Source of the DNA: Timburyella sp030842085
GTDB taxonomy: Bacteria > Bacillota > Clostridia > Oscillospirales > Acutalibacteraceae
Direction: 5' to 3'
NCBI GenBank assembly: GCA_030842085.1
Contig: JAUUSE010000040.1
Span: 1 to 15,521, forward strand
DNA length: 15,521 nt
In this document: positions 4,651 through 13,267 of the stretch, one piece after another
Layout of the letters: every line of letters starts with the position of its first letter
How positions within the stretch are numbered: the first letter of the stretch is position 1
Notes under the pieces: generated by a model
What the model was told of the DNA's origin: nothing
The model's input: the letters and a program-made list of their open reading frames with translations, nothing else
Databases searched by the model: none
Position numbers and translations under genes: made by a program

Positions 4651-7600
4651 TTATAAACCTATTCTTACACTTTTTCCCAATTCAAATGAATATATTAATG
4701 CTTCCTTGACATCTCTGCCGCGCAGTTGCTTAATTGCATATGAATACAGCTTTAGCTGTGAGCTATATCTCTCAACCAGCTCTTCTTCCCGCTTTACGTT
4801 GTCGGTTTTATAATCTATTACGACAATGCCGTCCGGCTCTTCAAAAAAGCAGTCTATAATTCCCTGCACCACTATCAATTCGTCAGACGCGCCATCTCCA
4901 TATATACTTGATGCCGGCATATCAAGCATAAAGCGCCACTCACGCCATATATTCTCAGCCCCTTGTATCCTGTTATAAAGTTCGCCGTCAAAAAATGCCG
5001 CCGCCTTTTTTATGTCTATTGATGCCGCCTGCTCCTTTGTGATATATTCAAGCGACGCTATTCGTTCAATTTCGGCCGCTGTATTTTCAGCTGCTTTCTC
5101 AAAATCTGCATACTGCATAAATTCATGCAGAGCCGTGCCGCGTTCGGCAGGAGTCATTCCGCGTGAGTGCATAAACGCCGGCCGCGATTTAAACATATTT
5201 TTCTTATCAGCGCCATGCGTTATTTCCGACGCCGTCAGCTTAACTGGCAGTCCTTTGCTTCCTGCGCCGGTATAAATATATTCTGCACTCTCTTTTATCT
5301 TTTCGATAATTTCACTGCTCGCCTCTAACGGTAAAATTTCTTCATCGCTTTCCGGAAGAATTATATTCTCAGCATTGATTAGTTTTACATCAATGCCGCT
5401 GTCAGCGACCGCCGCATTCAAATGACTGCCGCACATTTTCCGCAATATATCTCCCGAAGGATGCAGCAAAGCGCACATAAGCACCCAATCACCCATGCCC
5501 GACGCCGACAGCACCGTCTGTGCATCTATCGGGTCGTTTGGCGACGACCACTCTGCCTCCAAAGCGGCTGCATGCTTAGATATAGCCGACTCTACATTGT
5601 CTTTTGTCATGACAAAAACGAGCTTTTCCTCCGCCCTTGTCATAGCGACATATAATATCCGCATCTCCTCGGCAATAAGCTCGCGCCTCAAGTCAAGAGC
5701 TATCGCCTGACGCGGCAGAGTATTATAGCGTATGTCTCTGCCGTTATCCCTGCACATAAGTCCCAGACCTGAGCTTCTGTGCATAATAAGCCCCGCGTTT
5801 ATGTCCTGCTTATTAAATTTAGATGCACAGCCGGCTATAATGCAGACGGGGAACTGCAGGCCCTTTGACTTATGTATGCTCATAATCTTGACCATGCCGG
5901 AAATCTCTGCTGCCGGCTGCGCACAGCTCAAGTCCGGCCTTACTTCTTCCATATTGGTTATATACCTGACAAATCCGCCAAGACCCTGTCCGCCGCTTTT
6001 TTCATACTGCTTGGCCATGCCGATAAGCTTTAAGAGATTTGCCTCGCGCTGCGCGCCGTTTTCCATTGCATTCACAAGTGACATATAGCTTGTTCTGTCG
6101 AACAGATACACCAAAAACTCATCTGCCGGCATTAAAATAGACATCTTTCGCAAATCATCAATGTCGTTTATAACCGCCGCCGCGGCCGCATTGCCGCCGG
6201 CTGCTCGAAACAGTGCATCGTAAAGGCTGCCGCTGCGGCTTTCTGAGCGCATCAGCGCCGCCTGTTCGGCCGTAAATCCGTATATCGGCGACATGAGCAC
6301 CGACAGCAGCGGAATATCGCGCAGAGGATTGTCTATAACCTTGAGCAGAGAAATAATGGTCATAATCTCCGCCGACTCAAAAAATCCGCCGCTTAAGTCG
6401 CACCACACAGGTATGCCCGCCGCTTTCAGCTCATTGTAATATATACCGGCCTTTGAGGAGGGCGAGCGCAGCAGTATTGTAAAATCGCCGTATTCGGCGC
6501 GCCGCAGCGTGCCGTCAGCGCCCTTTAAAAACGGCGGAGCCGACATTTTTTCCTTTATATAGCCTGCTATATATCGCGCTTCAAGCTCTTCGCTTTTCTC
6601 CTTTACGCCGGATTTTTCTATTATATGTATCTCCACATCGTTTTGCCCGTTTTCGGGAAAAGCTGCGGACGGTATAAGCCTGTCGTCGGAGGTGTAATCC
6701 ATTTCTCCGGACTCTTTTGTCATAAGCCGGCTGAAAAAGAAATTTACCGCTTCGCAGACGCCGCTGCGGCTGCGGAAGTTTTCGTCCAGCACTATATATC
6801 TGCATCCCGCCTGGTCATTGGCCTTATAATCAGTGCGCTTTTTTAGAAAAATGTCCGGCTCCGACTGGCGGAAGCGGTATATACTCTGCTTGACGTCGCC
6901 TACCATGAACAGCCGCTTGCCCCCGCCGGACAGTGTATATACAAGCGTATCCTGCAGGTCGTTTACATCCTGATATTCGTCAATGAGCACCTCGTCGTAT
7001 CTTTTAGCTTCCTCATTGGCAATGTCCGTAAGCATTATATCGCCGTTTTCCCTTTTGACAAGCAGTGAAAGAGCCAAATGCTCTATATCTGAAAAGTCTA
7101 AACCGCCGCTCTCCCGCTTATATTCGCTTAATATTGTATTATATCTTTTCGTTACCTCAAACAGCTTATTTATTACCGGAGCCAGCCTTCGCACATCCTC
7201 TGCCGCCGTTTCAATATCGCAGGATATAAGCTCTTTTACCTCTTTTACTATTTCATCTGCGTCGTTTTTGGCAGATTTTATGCTCTCGGCAAAGGCTTTG
7301 TCCTCATGGCCTCTTACCTGCCCTGTCTGCGGAAATTTAAACTCAGAAAGCGAGGCATAAAGTCCGTTCCAATCGTCCTGCTGCGCCATATCCGCCATAC
7401 GGCCTATTTCCCGCATAGCAGACGTGAAAGCAGACAAATACGCCTTTTGCAGCTTTTCGTCCCTTTCCATTCTTGCTATGGCGCGGTGCAGCATGGCATG
7501 AGCTGCGGCCAGTCTTTGGCCGGCCGTGCTGAGTACGATGTGCGCCCATGGCGTATCTGTCAAATCAGCAGCGCTGTACATACCCTTTACTTTTTCCACC

Positions 7601-8166
7601 CACTCATCGCCAAAGGCAAGCGATGATAAAAAGTCGCTTAAAGAAAATATAATTTTAAAAATTTGCTCAGGATTATCCGCCGCCAAAAATCTCAGCAGCT
7701 TTATAAAATCACTGTCTCCGGCGGCGAAATACTCCTCTATGCAGTCGTTTACCGCGCGGCGGCGCAGCGCCTCACGCCTGTCGTCGTCAATAATGCGCAT
7801 GTTCGGTGAGATGCCGAGAATATGAAAATATCTTTTAACAAAATCCTGACAATATGAGTCTATTGTGCATATTTTCGCCTTTGGCAGCAGCGTACGCTGC
7901 CGGCGCAGCAGCCGGTTGTCCGGCTCACTCTTCAAAGCGCTGCGGAGAGCGGAGGATATCCTCTCTTTCATCTCTGAAGCGGCTGCCTTTGTAAAGGTAA
8001 CTATAAGCAGCCTGTCTGCCGGAACAGGATTTTTATCATCTGTCAAAAGGCGCAGCACACGCTGCGTCAGTACCGCCGTTTTGCCGCTGCCGGCCGCCGC
8101 CGACACCAGTACCGGCGCTTCTGCATACACTGCGTCGCGCTGATTGTCAGTAAGGGTAATCGCCAC
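4651..8166 (-). CDS. addA: AddA: ATP-dependent helicase-nuclease subunit A, 1171 aa
   Basis: UvrD/Rep-like superfamily 1 helicase with a C-terminal RecB-type nuclease. It is one subunit of the AddAB (RexAB) complex that unwinds and resects double-strand breaks for RecA loading. Helicase motifs appear in order: Walker A AAGSGKT (24-30), Ia TFTKAAASEM (57-66), II DEYQD (396-400), III GDVKQSIYRFR (423-433), IV DENFRS (461-466), V SIHKSKGLQ (763-771) and VI YVAMTRAEEKL (839-849). Nuclease residues are His1014 (GTALHEF), Asp1105 (GIID), Asp1118-Tyr-Lys1120 (DYKTD) and QLKLY (1137-1141). The length is close to the usual 1200-1250 aa. The start is a GTG with GGAGGAGG about 9 nt upstream, lying within the end of addB. 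The genes overlap by 20 bp, so translation is probably coupled. The enzyme is apparently intact. Confidence 0.97.
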   Translation of the reverse strand: MAITLTDNQRDAVYAEAPVLVSAAAGSGKTAVLTQRVLRLLTDDKNPVPADRLLIVTFTKAAASEMKERISSALRSALKSEPDNRLLRRQRTLLPKAKICTIDSYCQDFVKRYFHILGISPNMRIIDDDRREALRRRAVNDCIEEYFAAGDSDFIKLLRFLAADNPEQIFKIIFSLSDFLSSLAFGDEWVEKVKGMYSAADLTDTPWAHIVLSTAGQRLAAAHAMLHRAIARMERDEKLQKAYLSAFTSAMREIGRMADMAQQDDWNGLYASLSEFKFPQTGQVRGHEDKAFAESIKSAKNDADEIVKEVKELISCDIETAAEDVRRLAPVINKLFEVTKRYNTILSEYKRESGGLDFSDIEHLALSLLVKRENGDIMLTDIANEEAKRYDEVLIDEYQDVNDLQDTLVYTLSGGGKRLFMVGDVKQSIYRFRQSEPDIFLKKRTDYKANDQAGCRYIVLDENFRSRSGVCEAVNFFFSRLMTKESGEMDYTSDDRLIPSAAFPENGQNDVEIHIIEKSGVKEKSEELEARYIAGYIKEKMSAPPFLKGADGTLRRAEYGDFTILLRSPSSKAGIYYNELKAAGIPVWCDLSGGFFESAEIMTIISLLKVIDNPLRDIPLLSVLMSPIYGFTAEQAALMRSESRSGSLYDALFRAAGGNAAAAAVINDIDDLRKMSILMPADEFLVYLFDRTSYMSLVNAMENGAQREANLLKLIGMAKQYEKSGGQGLGGFVRYITNMEEVRPDLSCAQPAAEISGMVKIMSIHKSKGLQFPVCIIAGCASKFNKQDINAGLIMHRSSGLGLMCRDNGRDIRYNTLPRQAIALDLRRELIAEEMRILYVAMTRAEEKLVFVMTKDNVESAISKHAAALEAEWSSPNDPIDAQTVLSASGMGDWVLMCALLHPSGDILRKMCGSHLNAAVADSGIDVKLINAENIILPESDEEILPLEASSEIIEKIKESAEYIYTGAGSKGLPVKLTASEITHGADKKNMFKSRPAFMHSRGMTPAERGTALHEFMQYADFEKAAENTAAEIERIASLEYITKEQAASIDIKKAAAFFDGELYNRIQGAENIWREWRFMLDMPASSIYGDGASDELIVVQGIIDCFFEEPDGIVVIDYKTDNVKREEELVERYSSQLKLYSYAIKQLRGRDVKEALIYSFELGKSVRIGL

Positions 8167-11100
8167 TGTTTAGCACCTCCTCCATTGCCTTTTTAGCGTC
8201 GTCATCAGACATATTGCCGGCTTCTTTTATTTCTGTTTCCGCTCCTATGCGGCATACGCTCCTGTAATCGCAGTAAGCACAGGCGGGTGAGTCACTGCCG
8301 TCTCTGGGAGATATCTCTACATCTCCGTTATAAATGTGCTCGCCCATATCTCTAAGCCGGCCGAATACGTAACTCTCTAAAAGCTTGAGCTCCTCTGTAT
8401 TTGCTACCGACGAGCGCTTTGAAAGGCCGCCGCCCTTTTTAGCCTGCGCCGGAATAAACCGGCCGGACATATCGCTCTCCATGGCTTTTAAAACGTCTAA
8501 ATCGTCAGAAAGCAGGCCGTTCATTTTAAGCTGCTTTTCATATTCTCTTTCTATTTCCTCGCTGCTATCGTTTCTTCCGCCACTCATAACCGTCCGCCTT
8601 ACCGGCATGTAAAGTATGCCCGCCGGAGATACATTTTCGCCTAAAACCTCCCCGCCGTTTTTGCACAGCGTAAACAGATATACAAGCATCTGCATATTAA
8701 GTCCATACAAAACGTCGCTCAGCTTAAAGCTTTTCTTCCCGGTTTTATAATCAACAATTCTTATATATGTTCTCCCGTCGGCTTTAAAAATATCGGCGCG
8801 GTCGACTATCCCCGTTACCGATATCTGCCTGCCCTCGTCAAGCGCTATCTCTAGCGGCGGAATATCGCCGGCGTCGTAGCCTATTTTAAGCTCGCAGGCA
8901 AGTGGGCTGAACTTACTCTGGCTTAATTCCTTCCCTATGCGCAGCAGTACATGCGAAAGCAGCGTGCTTATATTATCGAGCATATAGCTAAGGGACGCCG
9001 GCAGATTTTCGGCGCCGACCGCCGTTTTTATATATTCGTCTATAATCTGCCGCGACTTTGACTTTATTTCCGACAGCTCCATATCCGCAAGGGATGCGCC
9101 GTACTCTTCTATCATTTTCTCCAGCGCAAAGTGTATTATTGTACCCCTATGCATAGCGTCTATTTTGGCCTTTCGAAGCGGCTTTGCGTTTAAGCCGTAT
9201 TTGCAGAAGTATGAAAATCTGCATTTATTATATGTCTCCACCTTTGACGAAGAAAGCGACATATGCCTGCCAAAAAGCTTCTGCGCCGCCTCACTGCTTA
9301 TTTTATCCGACTGGCGCGACACCGCCGCCTCAAGCTTTAAATACCTTTCAGTATCAAATTGGCGCAGATATTCCTTAAGCGACTGCGACAAGCATGTATG
9401 CTCGTTGTATTTTTCCGCCGCCATGCGCAAAGCGTCATCTTCAGACTGCGGAAATTCATTTTCCGCCCTGCCCAAGCAGCTTTCAAAAATATCTTTCACA
9501 TACTCCAAATACTCCGAGCCCTTGACCGCCTCCGACGACAAATCGCTCAGGCGGTATGTGATATATGCCTTCTCGCTCGCCTGACATATAATGCTGTAAA
9601 ACAGCAGCTTTTCTTCAAAGTCATCCTCTGGTGCAGATATATCAAGCCCCAGCGCCGACATATTTATCCTGTCGTCGTCGGTAAGTATGCCGCCGGCGGA
9701 AATTTTCGGATATACCCCGTCGTTGGCGCCGGCTATGAAAACAACTTTGGCGTTGTCTATCCTGACGCGTTCCGCCTCCGACACCGTTACTTCGTCTATA
9801 TGCTGCGGAATTTCGCCCAGCTCTGTATTGTCCGCCATAACCTCAAATATTTTCAGCATAAGCGCCGGAGTAAAGCTTTTATCGCAAAACAGCTCGGCTA
9901 TTCGGCTTAAAATATCCATAAGAGCGTCCCAGCTCCTTGAATAAATCTCTGCCGTATCATCGTCGCACAGCTCGCCCAGCCGTTTGTCCGCACCAGTATT
10001 TATCAAAAACTTATAAAGGGCCGTACAAATGTCTTCTGCGCTCCCGCTGCTGTAAGATAATATAAATTTGTTTAAAGCATCAACAATTCCTTTTCGCAGC
10101 CCGTTCAGATGCTCAAGCTCGCTGCTAAAGTCACTGCCGTCATTGTCAAACCCGCGTGGACTGCCTGTCCACTCCTCAAGCCATTTAGAGCCTGATATGC
10201 CCCAAATCAGAGTATACTGCTCAAGCGTGCTTATGTCGCTTATGCTGTACTCTGTAAGGCCGGATTTCAAATATGCGAATATGTCGTCGCTGTTATATTT
10301 ATGCACAGCCACCCTTAAAAGAGATTTCACCGCCATAAAAAGCGGCAGCGACGACGCCTTAATGTTTTTGTCGCAGAAATAAGGTATTTTACAGCGCTTC
10401 ATGGCAGAGGACAATATATTTAAATAATCGTCAAGGCCGCGGATAATTACCGCTATCTCACCGTATTTATAGTCCTCTTCCCTGACAAGGCGCCGTATTT
10501 CCTGCGCTATATAATCCGTCTCACGATAAATGTTTTCCGCCGCCCTTATTTTGACATCGCCGTTATATTTATTTTCGGACGCTGTGTCTTCGCCGCAAGA
10601 TGCAAAATCTTTACATTCATTTTCACTGACGCTCACTTCATCTATCACATATGCGCCGTTTTCGCCGATATGCGAAAATAAATTCAGCTGTGCACTCTGC
10701 GTGTTGTCAAAGCGCACGTCGCCTAAACCCGATTTTGCCCCGTCCTTTTTCTCTTCATCCAAACTTAAGTCTACATTCATCGCGAACAGATTTCTTTCAA
10801 GCACCGCCATATCTTTCGATGTAAAGCGGTGTACATCCGTCAGCTTAAGGGGTGAAGCTACTGCCACACCGTTCTCTTTTGCGCAGCGCATAAGCCGGCC
10901 GATAGGCTTGCCAATGCAGTGAAAAATGCTGTCCTCACTTGGATTAATCGAGTCAGTGCAAAATGTTATGTAAACATCATTAGCCTGCTTTATCATTTCC
11001 TCCACTATTTTATACTGCTGGCCGGTAAAGTGCTGAAAGGAATCTATAATAATGTCATAGTCTTTAAAATATTGCGTGTCGATTACTCTATTATAGAGTT

Positions 11101-11638
11101 TATCAAGACAGTCCTCACTGTCAAGATATGAGCGTGAGAGATAGGCATTATATGTGTCAAAAATTATATTAAGCTCGTTAAGCTTGTTTTTCAGCATATT
11201 ATTTTCAATATTATTATATGTATTATGTAAATCCAACTCAGATATCGACGCCTGCTTAAACTCGGATAAGAGATGAAGCAGTTCAGGTATAAACTCAGGT
11301 AAATCCGCCTGCTTTTTAAAAAGGCTCAGGCTGTCTTTTACATCTTCCAGAGCAAGACCCATCAGCGCCGCACGGCCGCTATCGTCCAAAAGCCTGCCGC
11401 TTATTCCGCCGCAGTTTCGATGCACAATATTCACAAGGCGCGTAAAGCTCAGCACCTCTACACGCTCGGAAGAGGCGACGTCCATCTGCTCGATAAGCGC
11501 CCGCTCGCTCTCAAACGAATACTGCTCCGGCACTATTAGCATCACCCTATTTTTACCAGATACCGCTCTTTCTACGGCTATGCGGCGGGCAGTATATGTC
11601 TTGCCGCTGCCCGCACGTCCAATTATAAATTTAAGCAT
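8147..11638 (-). CDS. addB: AddB: ATP-dependent helicase-nuclease subunit B, 1163 aa
   Basis: Partner of AddA in break processing. In Bacillus AddB supplies Chi recognition and the second nuclease. An N-terminal Walker A GRAGSGKT (7-14) is present, but the remaining helicase motifs are degenerate, as usual for AddB. The RecB-like nuclease has His836 (GTIIHF), Asp946 (GIVDRAD), Asp963-Tyr-Lys965 (VDYKTG) and MQMLVY. The iron-sulphur cluster cysteines are present: Cys806 and the C-terminal group Cys1120, Cys1123 and Cys1129 (CAYCDYRSVC). The length matches the B. subtilis protein closely. The ATG at 11638 follows a modest GGCAGGT site. First gene of the addBA operon, with its own promoter at 11707-11735. 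No frameshift or missing catalytic residue was seen. Confidence 0.96.
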   Translation of the reverse strand: MLKFIIGRAGSGKTYTARRIAVERAVSGKNRVMLIVPEQYSFESERALIEQMDVASSERVEVLSFTRLVNIVHRNCGGISGRLLDDSGRAALMGLALEDVKDSLSLFKKQADLPEFIPELLHLLSEFKQASISELDLHNTYNNIENNMLKNKLNELNIIFDTYNAYLSRSYLDSEDCLDKLYNRVIDTQYFKDYDIIIDSFQHFTGQQYKIVEEMIKQANDVYITFCTDSINPSEDSIFHCIGKPIGRLMRCAKENGVAVASPLKLTDVHRFTSKDMAVLERNLFAMNVDLSLDEEKKDGAKSGLGDVRFDNTQSAQLNLFSHIGENGAYVIDEVSVSENECKDFASCGEDTASENKYNGDVKIRAAENIYRETDYIAQEIRRLVREEDYKYGEIAVIIRGLDDYLNILSSAMKRCKIPYFCDKNIKASSLPLFMAVKSLLRVAVHKYNSDDIFAYLKSGLTEYSISDISTLEQYTLIWGISGSKWLEEWTGSPRGFDNDGSDFSSELEHLNGLRKGIVDALNKFILSYSSGSAEDICTALYKFLINTGADKRLGELCDDDTAEIYSRSWDALMDILSRIAELFCDKSFTPALMLKIFEVMADNTELGEIPQHIDEVTVSEAERVRIDNAKVVFIAGANDGVYPKISAGGILTDDDRINMSALGLDISAPEDDFEEKLLFYSIICQASEKAYITYRLSDLSSEAVKGSEYLEYVKDIFESCLGRAENEFPQSEDDALRMAAEKYNEHTCLSQSLKEYLRQFDTERYLKLEAAVSRQSDKISSEAAQKLFGRHMSLSSSKVETYNKCRFSYFCKYGLNAKPLRKAKIDAMHRGTIIHFALEKMIEEYGASLADMELSEIKSKSRQIIDEYIKTAVGAENLPASLSYMLDNISTLLSHVLLRIGKELSQSKFSPLACELKIGYDAGDIPPLEIALDEGRQISVTGIVDRADIFKADGRTYIRIVDYKTGKKSFKLSDVLYGLNMQMLVYLFTLCKNGGEVLGENVSPAGILYMPVRRTVMSGGRNDSSEEIEREYEKQLKMNGLLSDDLDVLKAMESDMSGRFIPAQAKKGGGLSKRSSVANTEELKLLESYVFGRLRDMGEHIYNGDVEISPRDGSDSPACAYCDYRSVCRIGAETEIKEAGNMSDDDAKKAMEEVLNSGDYPY

Positions 11639-11706
11639 TTTATACCTGCCGTTTTCTTACAAATTTCAGTTTATCCGACAATAAGTTACACCTTATATAT
11701 AATTAT

Positions 11707-11735
11707 ATAATATACTCTGATGTCCCTTTTAACAA
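11707..11735 (-). promoter_or_regulatory. Probable addBA promoter
   Basis: On the minus strand TTGTTA (11730-11735), a 17-bp spacer and TATTAT (11707-11712). A run of AT-rich hexamers continues downstream to 11690. The leader to the addB ATG is about 60 nt. The match is good but not perfect. Confidence 0.55.
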
Positions 11736-11780
11736 GCATAAATAATAGTTTTCTAAACACTGCCGCCAGTAAAAATTTAG

Positions 11781-11888
11781 AAAAAATCCCGCAGCATACT
11801 TGCTTAACCACCACAAACCGCGCTCTAAACCATTAAGTTCAGCCAGCGCTGCGGTAAATCCGGTGTAGTTAAGCATTTACGCCGCGGG
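11781..11888 (-). terminator. Long rod-like terminator of ackA (three nested stems)
   Basis: On the minus strand the outer stem pairs 11878-11888 (CCCGCGGCGTA) with 11788-11798 (TATGCTGCGGG), 11 bp with two G-U pairs. A second stem of 10 bp pairs GCTTAACTAC with GTGGTTAAGC (11865-11874 with 11802-11811). A third, imperfect stem lies inside. The structure ends in ATTTTTTC. It separates ackA from addBA. A T-run also exists on the opposite side (11891-11898), so it could act in both directions. Confidence 0.7.
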
Positions 11889-11916
11889 TATATTTTTTAT
11901 TATGACTTTCTATCTA

Positions 11917-13119
11917 TTATTTGCCCGAAACCAATGCATATGTGTCTCTCGCTATGCTAAGCTCCTCATTGGTCGGTATTACATAGACCTTAACCTTTGA
12001 GCCTGGCTTGCTGAGCTCTGCAACCTTGCCGCGCAGGCCAGCGTTTTTCTCAAAGTTAAAGTCAACGCCGAGATAAGTCAGTCCCTTGCATACCGCCGCC
12101 CTGTGGACGTCGACGTTCTCGCCTATGCCGCCGGTAAACACTATCGCGTCAACGCCGTTCATTGCCGCGGCGTATGAGCCTATCAGCTTAATTATCTGAT
12201 AATCGAGCATTTTTATAGCGAGCTTGGCGCGCTCGTTGCCCTCAGCCGCTTTCTGCTGCAAATCCCTGTCGTCGTTAGATATACCGGATATGCCGAGATA
12301 GCCAGACTTTTTATTAAGCAGCTCAGACATTTCCTTATAGCTTATGCCCTCTTTTTCGCCGAGGAATGTTACAACCGACGGGTCAAGCGAGCCGCTTCTC
12401 GTGCCCATTATAAGTCCGTCGAGCGGAGTAAAGCCCATTGATGTGTCTATGCACTTGCCGCCCTCAACCGCAGAGATTGACGAGCCGTTTCCCAAGTGGC
12501 AGGTGATGAGCTTGAGCTCGGATATATCCCTGCCCATTACCTCAGCGCATTTGGCGCTGACATATTTATGCGATGTGCCGTGAAAGCCGTAACGGCGTAT
12601 GGCGTACTTTTCATAATATTCATACGGTATAGCATACATATATGCGTGCTGCGGCATAGTGCTGTGGAAGGCGTTGTCAAACACCACCACCTGCGGCAAA
12701 TCCTTGCCCAGACACTCTATACATGCACGTATGCCCTGTACGCTGCCTATATTGTGAAGCGGTGCGAGCTCGCTCAGTTCGAGTATTTTCTCTATTACAT
12801 CCTCATTTACAAGCTCAGGCTTGTTAAATATCGCGCCACCCTGTACTATTCTATGCCCGACTGCGCCTATCTCTGACATCGATTTTAAAACGGCCGCTTC
12901 ACTCTTTACCAAAGCATACTCAACATACTTAAACGCTTCAGTATGATTTTTCATCTCTGCTTCTTCAACATACTCTCTTCCGTCAAAAGCCGTGTGCTTT
13001 ATCTTGCCGTCGATACCTATGCGCTCGCACATACCCTTGGCAATTACCGACTCGTCGTCGATGTTTATTAGCTGATATTTAAGCGAAGAGCTGCCAGCGT
13101 TGATAACAAGGATTTTCAT
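11917..13119 (-). CDS. ackA: Acetate kinase, 400 aa
   Basis: Converts acetyl phosphate and ADP to acetate and ATP, the ATP-yielding last step of acetate fermentation; cytoplasmic homodimer of the ASKHA fold. Key residues are present: Asn7 (INAGSSS), Arg90 (GHRIVQGG), His122, Asp148 (VFDNAFH), His180 (YGFHGTSH), His208 (CHLGNGSS), Arg241 (MGTRSGS), the GGIGEN loop (330-335) and Glu385 (TNEELSIARDT). The length is normal. One oddity: the usual APLHNP sequence reads APLHNIGSVQG, with Ile replacing Pro next to the conserved His-Asn. The ATG at 13119 has GTGGAG about 13 nt upstream and no in-frame alternative. No pta is in the window. The gene is divergent from tmcAL, whose enzyme consumes acetate. 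Confidence 0.97.
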   Translation of the reverse strand: MKILVINAGSSSLKYQLINIDDESVIAKGMCERIGIDGKIKHTAFDGREYVEEAEMKNHTEAFKYVEYALVKSEAAVLKSMSEIGAVGHRIVQGGAIFNKPELVNEDVIEKILELSELAPLHNIGSVQGIRACIECLGKDLPQVVVFDNAFHSTMPQHAYMYAIPYEYYEKYAIRRYGFHGTSHKYVSAKCAEVMGRDISELKLITCHLGNGSSISAVEGGKCIDTSMGFTPLDGLIMGTRSGSLDPSVVTFLGEKEGISYKEMSELLNKKSGYLGISGISNDDRDLQQKAAEGNERAKLAIKMLDYQIIKLIGSYAAAMNGVDAIVFTGGIGENVDVHRAAVCKGLTYLGVDFNFEKNAGLRGKVAELSKPGSKVKVYVIPTNEELSIARDTYALVSGK

Positions 13120-13157
13120 ATATTCTTTTCACTCCACTATCATTTCTTTTTGTGCTG

Positions 13158-13186
13158 TTGTTATAATTTGTCCTTTGTGTTAGAAT
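13158..13186 (+). promoter_or_regulatory. Probable tmcAL promoter
   Basis: TTGTTA (13158-13163), a 17-bp spacer and TAGAAT (13181-13186). The predicted start is near 13193, giving a leader of about 75 nt. It lies inside the ackA leader, so the two divergent transcripts would overlap. Confidence 0.5.
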
Positions 13187-13209
13187 TTATTTATAACGTC
13201 ACATATTAT

Positions 13210-13238
13210 ATAATATAATACAAAAACTTCAATTTCAA
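13210..13238 (-). promoter_or_regulatory. Probable ackA promoter
   Basis: On the minus strand TTGAAA (13233-13238), a 17-bp spacer and TATTAT (13210-13215). An overlapping alternative uses TTGAAG with TATAAT at 16 bp. The leader to the ackA ATG is about 85 nt. Confidence 0.5.
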
Positions 13239-13267
13239 CCATTTTTAACGGTTTTGAGGTGTTATTT

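Noticed and set aside
5012..7825. Several plus-strand ORFs of 60-125 aa opposite addA
   Set aside because: They are antisense shadows of a confidently identified helicase-nuclease gene, with no ribosome-binding sites or family motifs.
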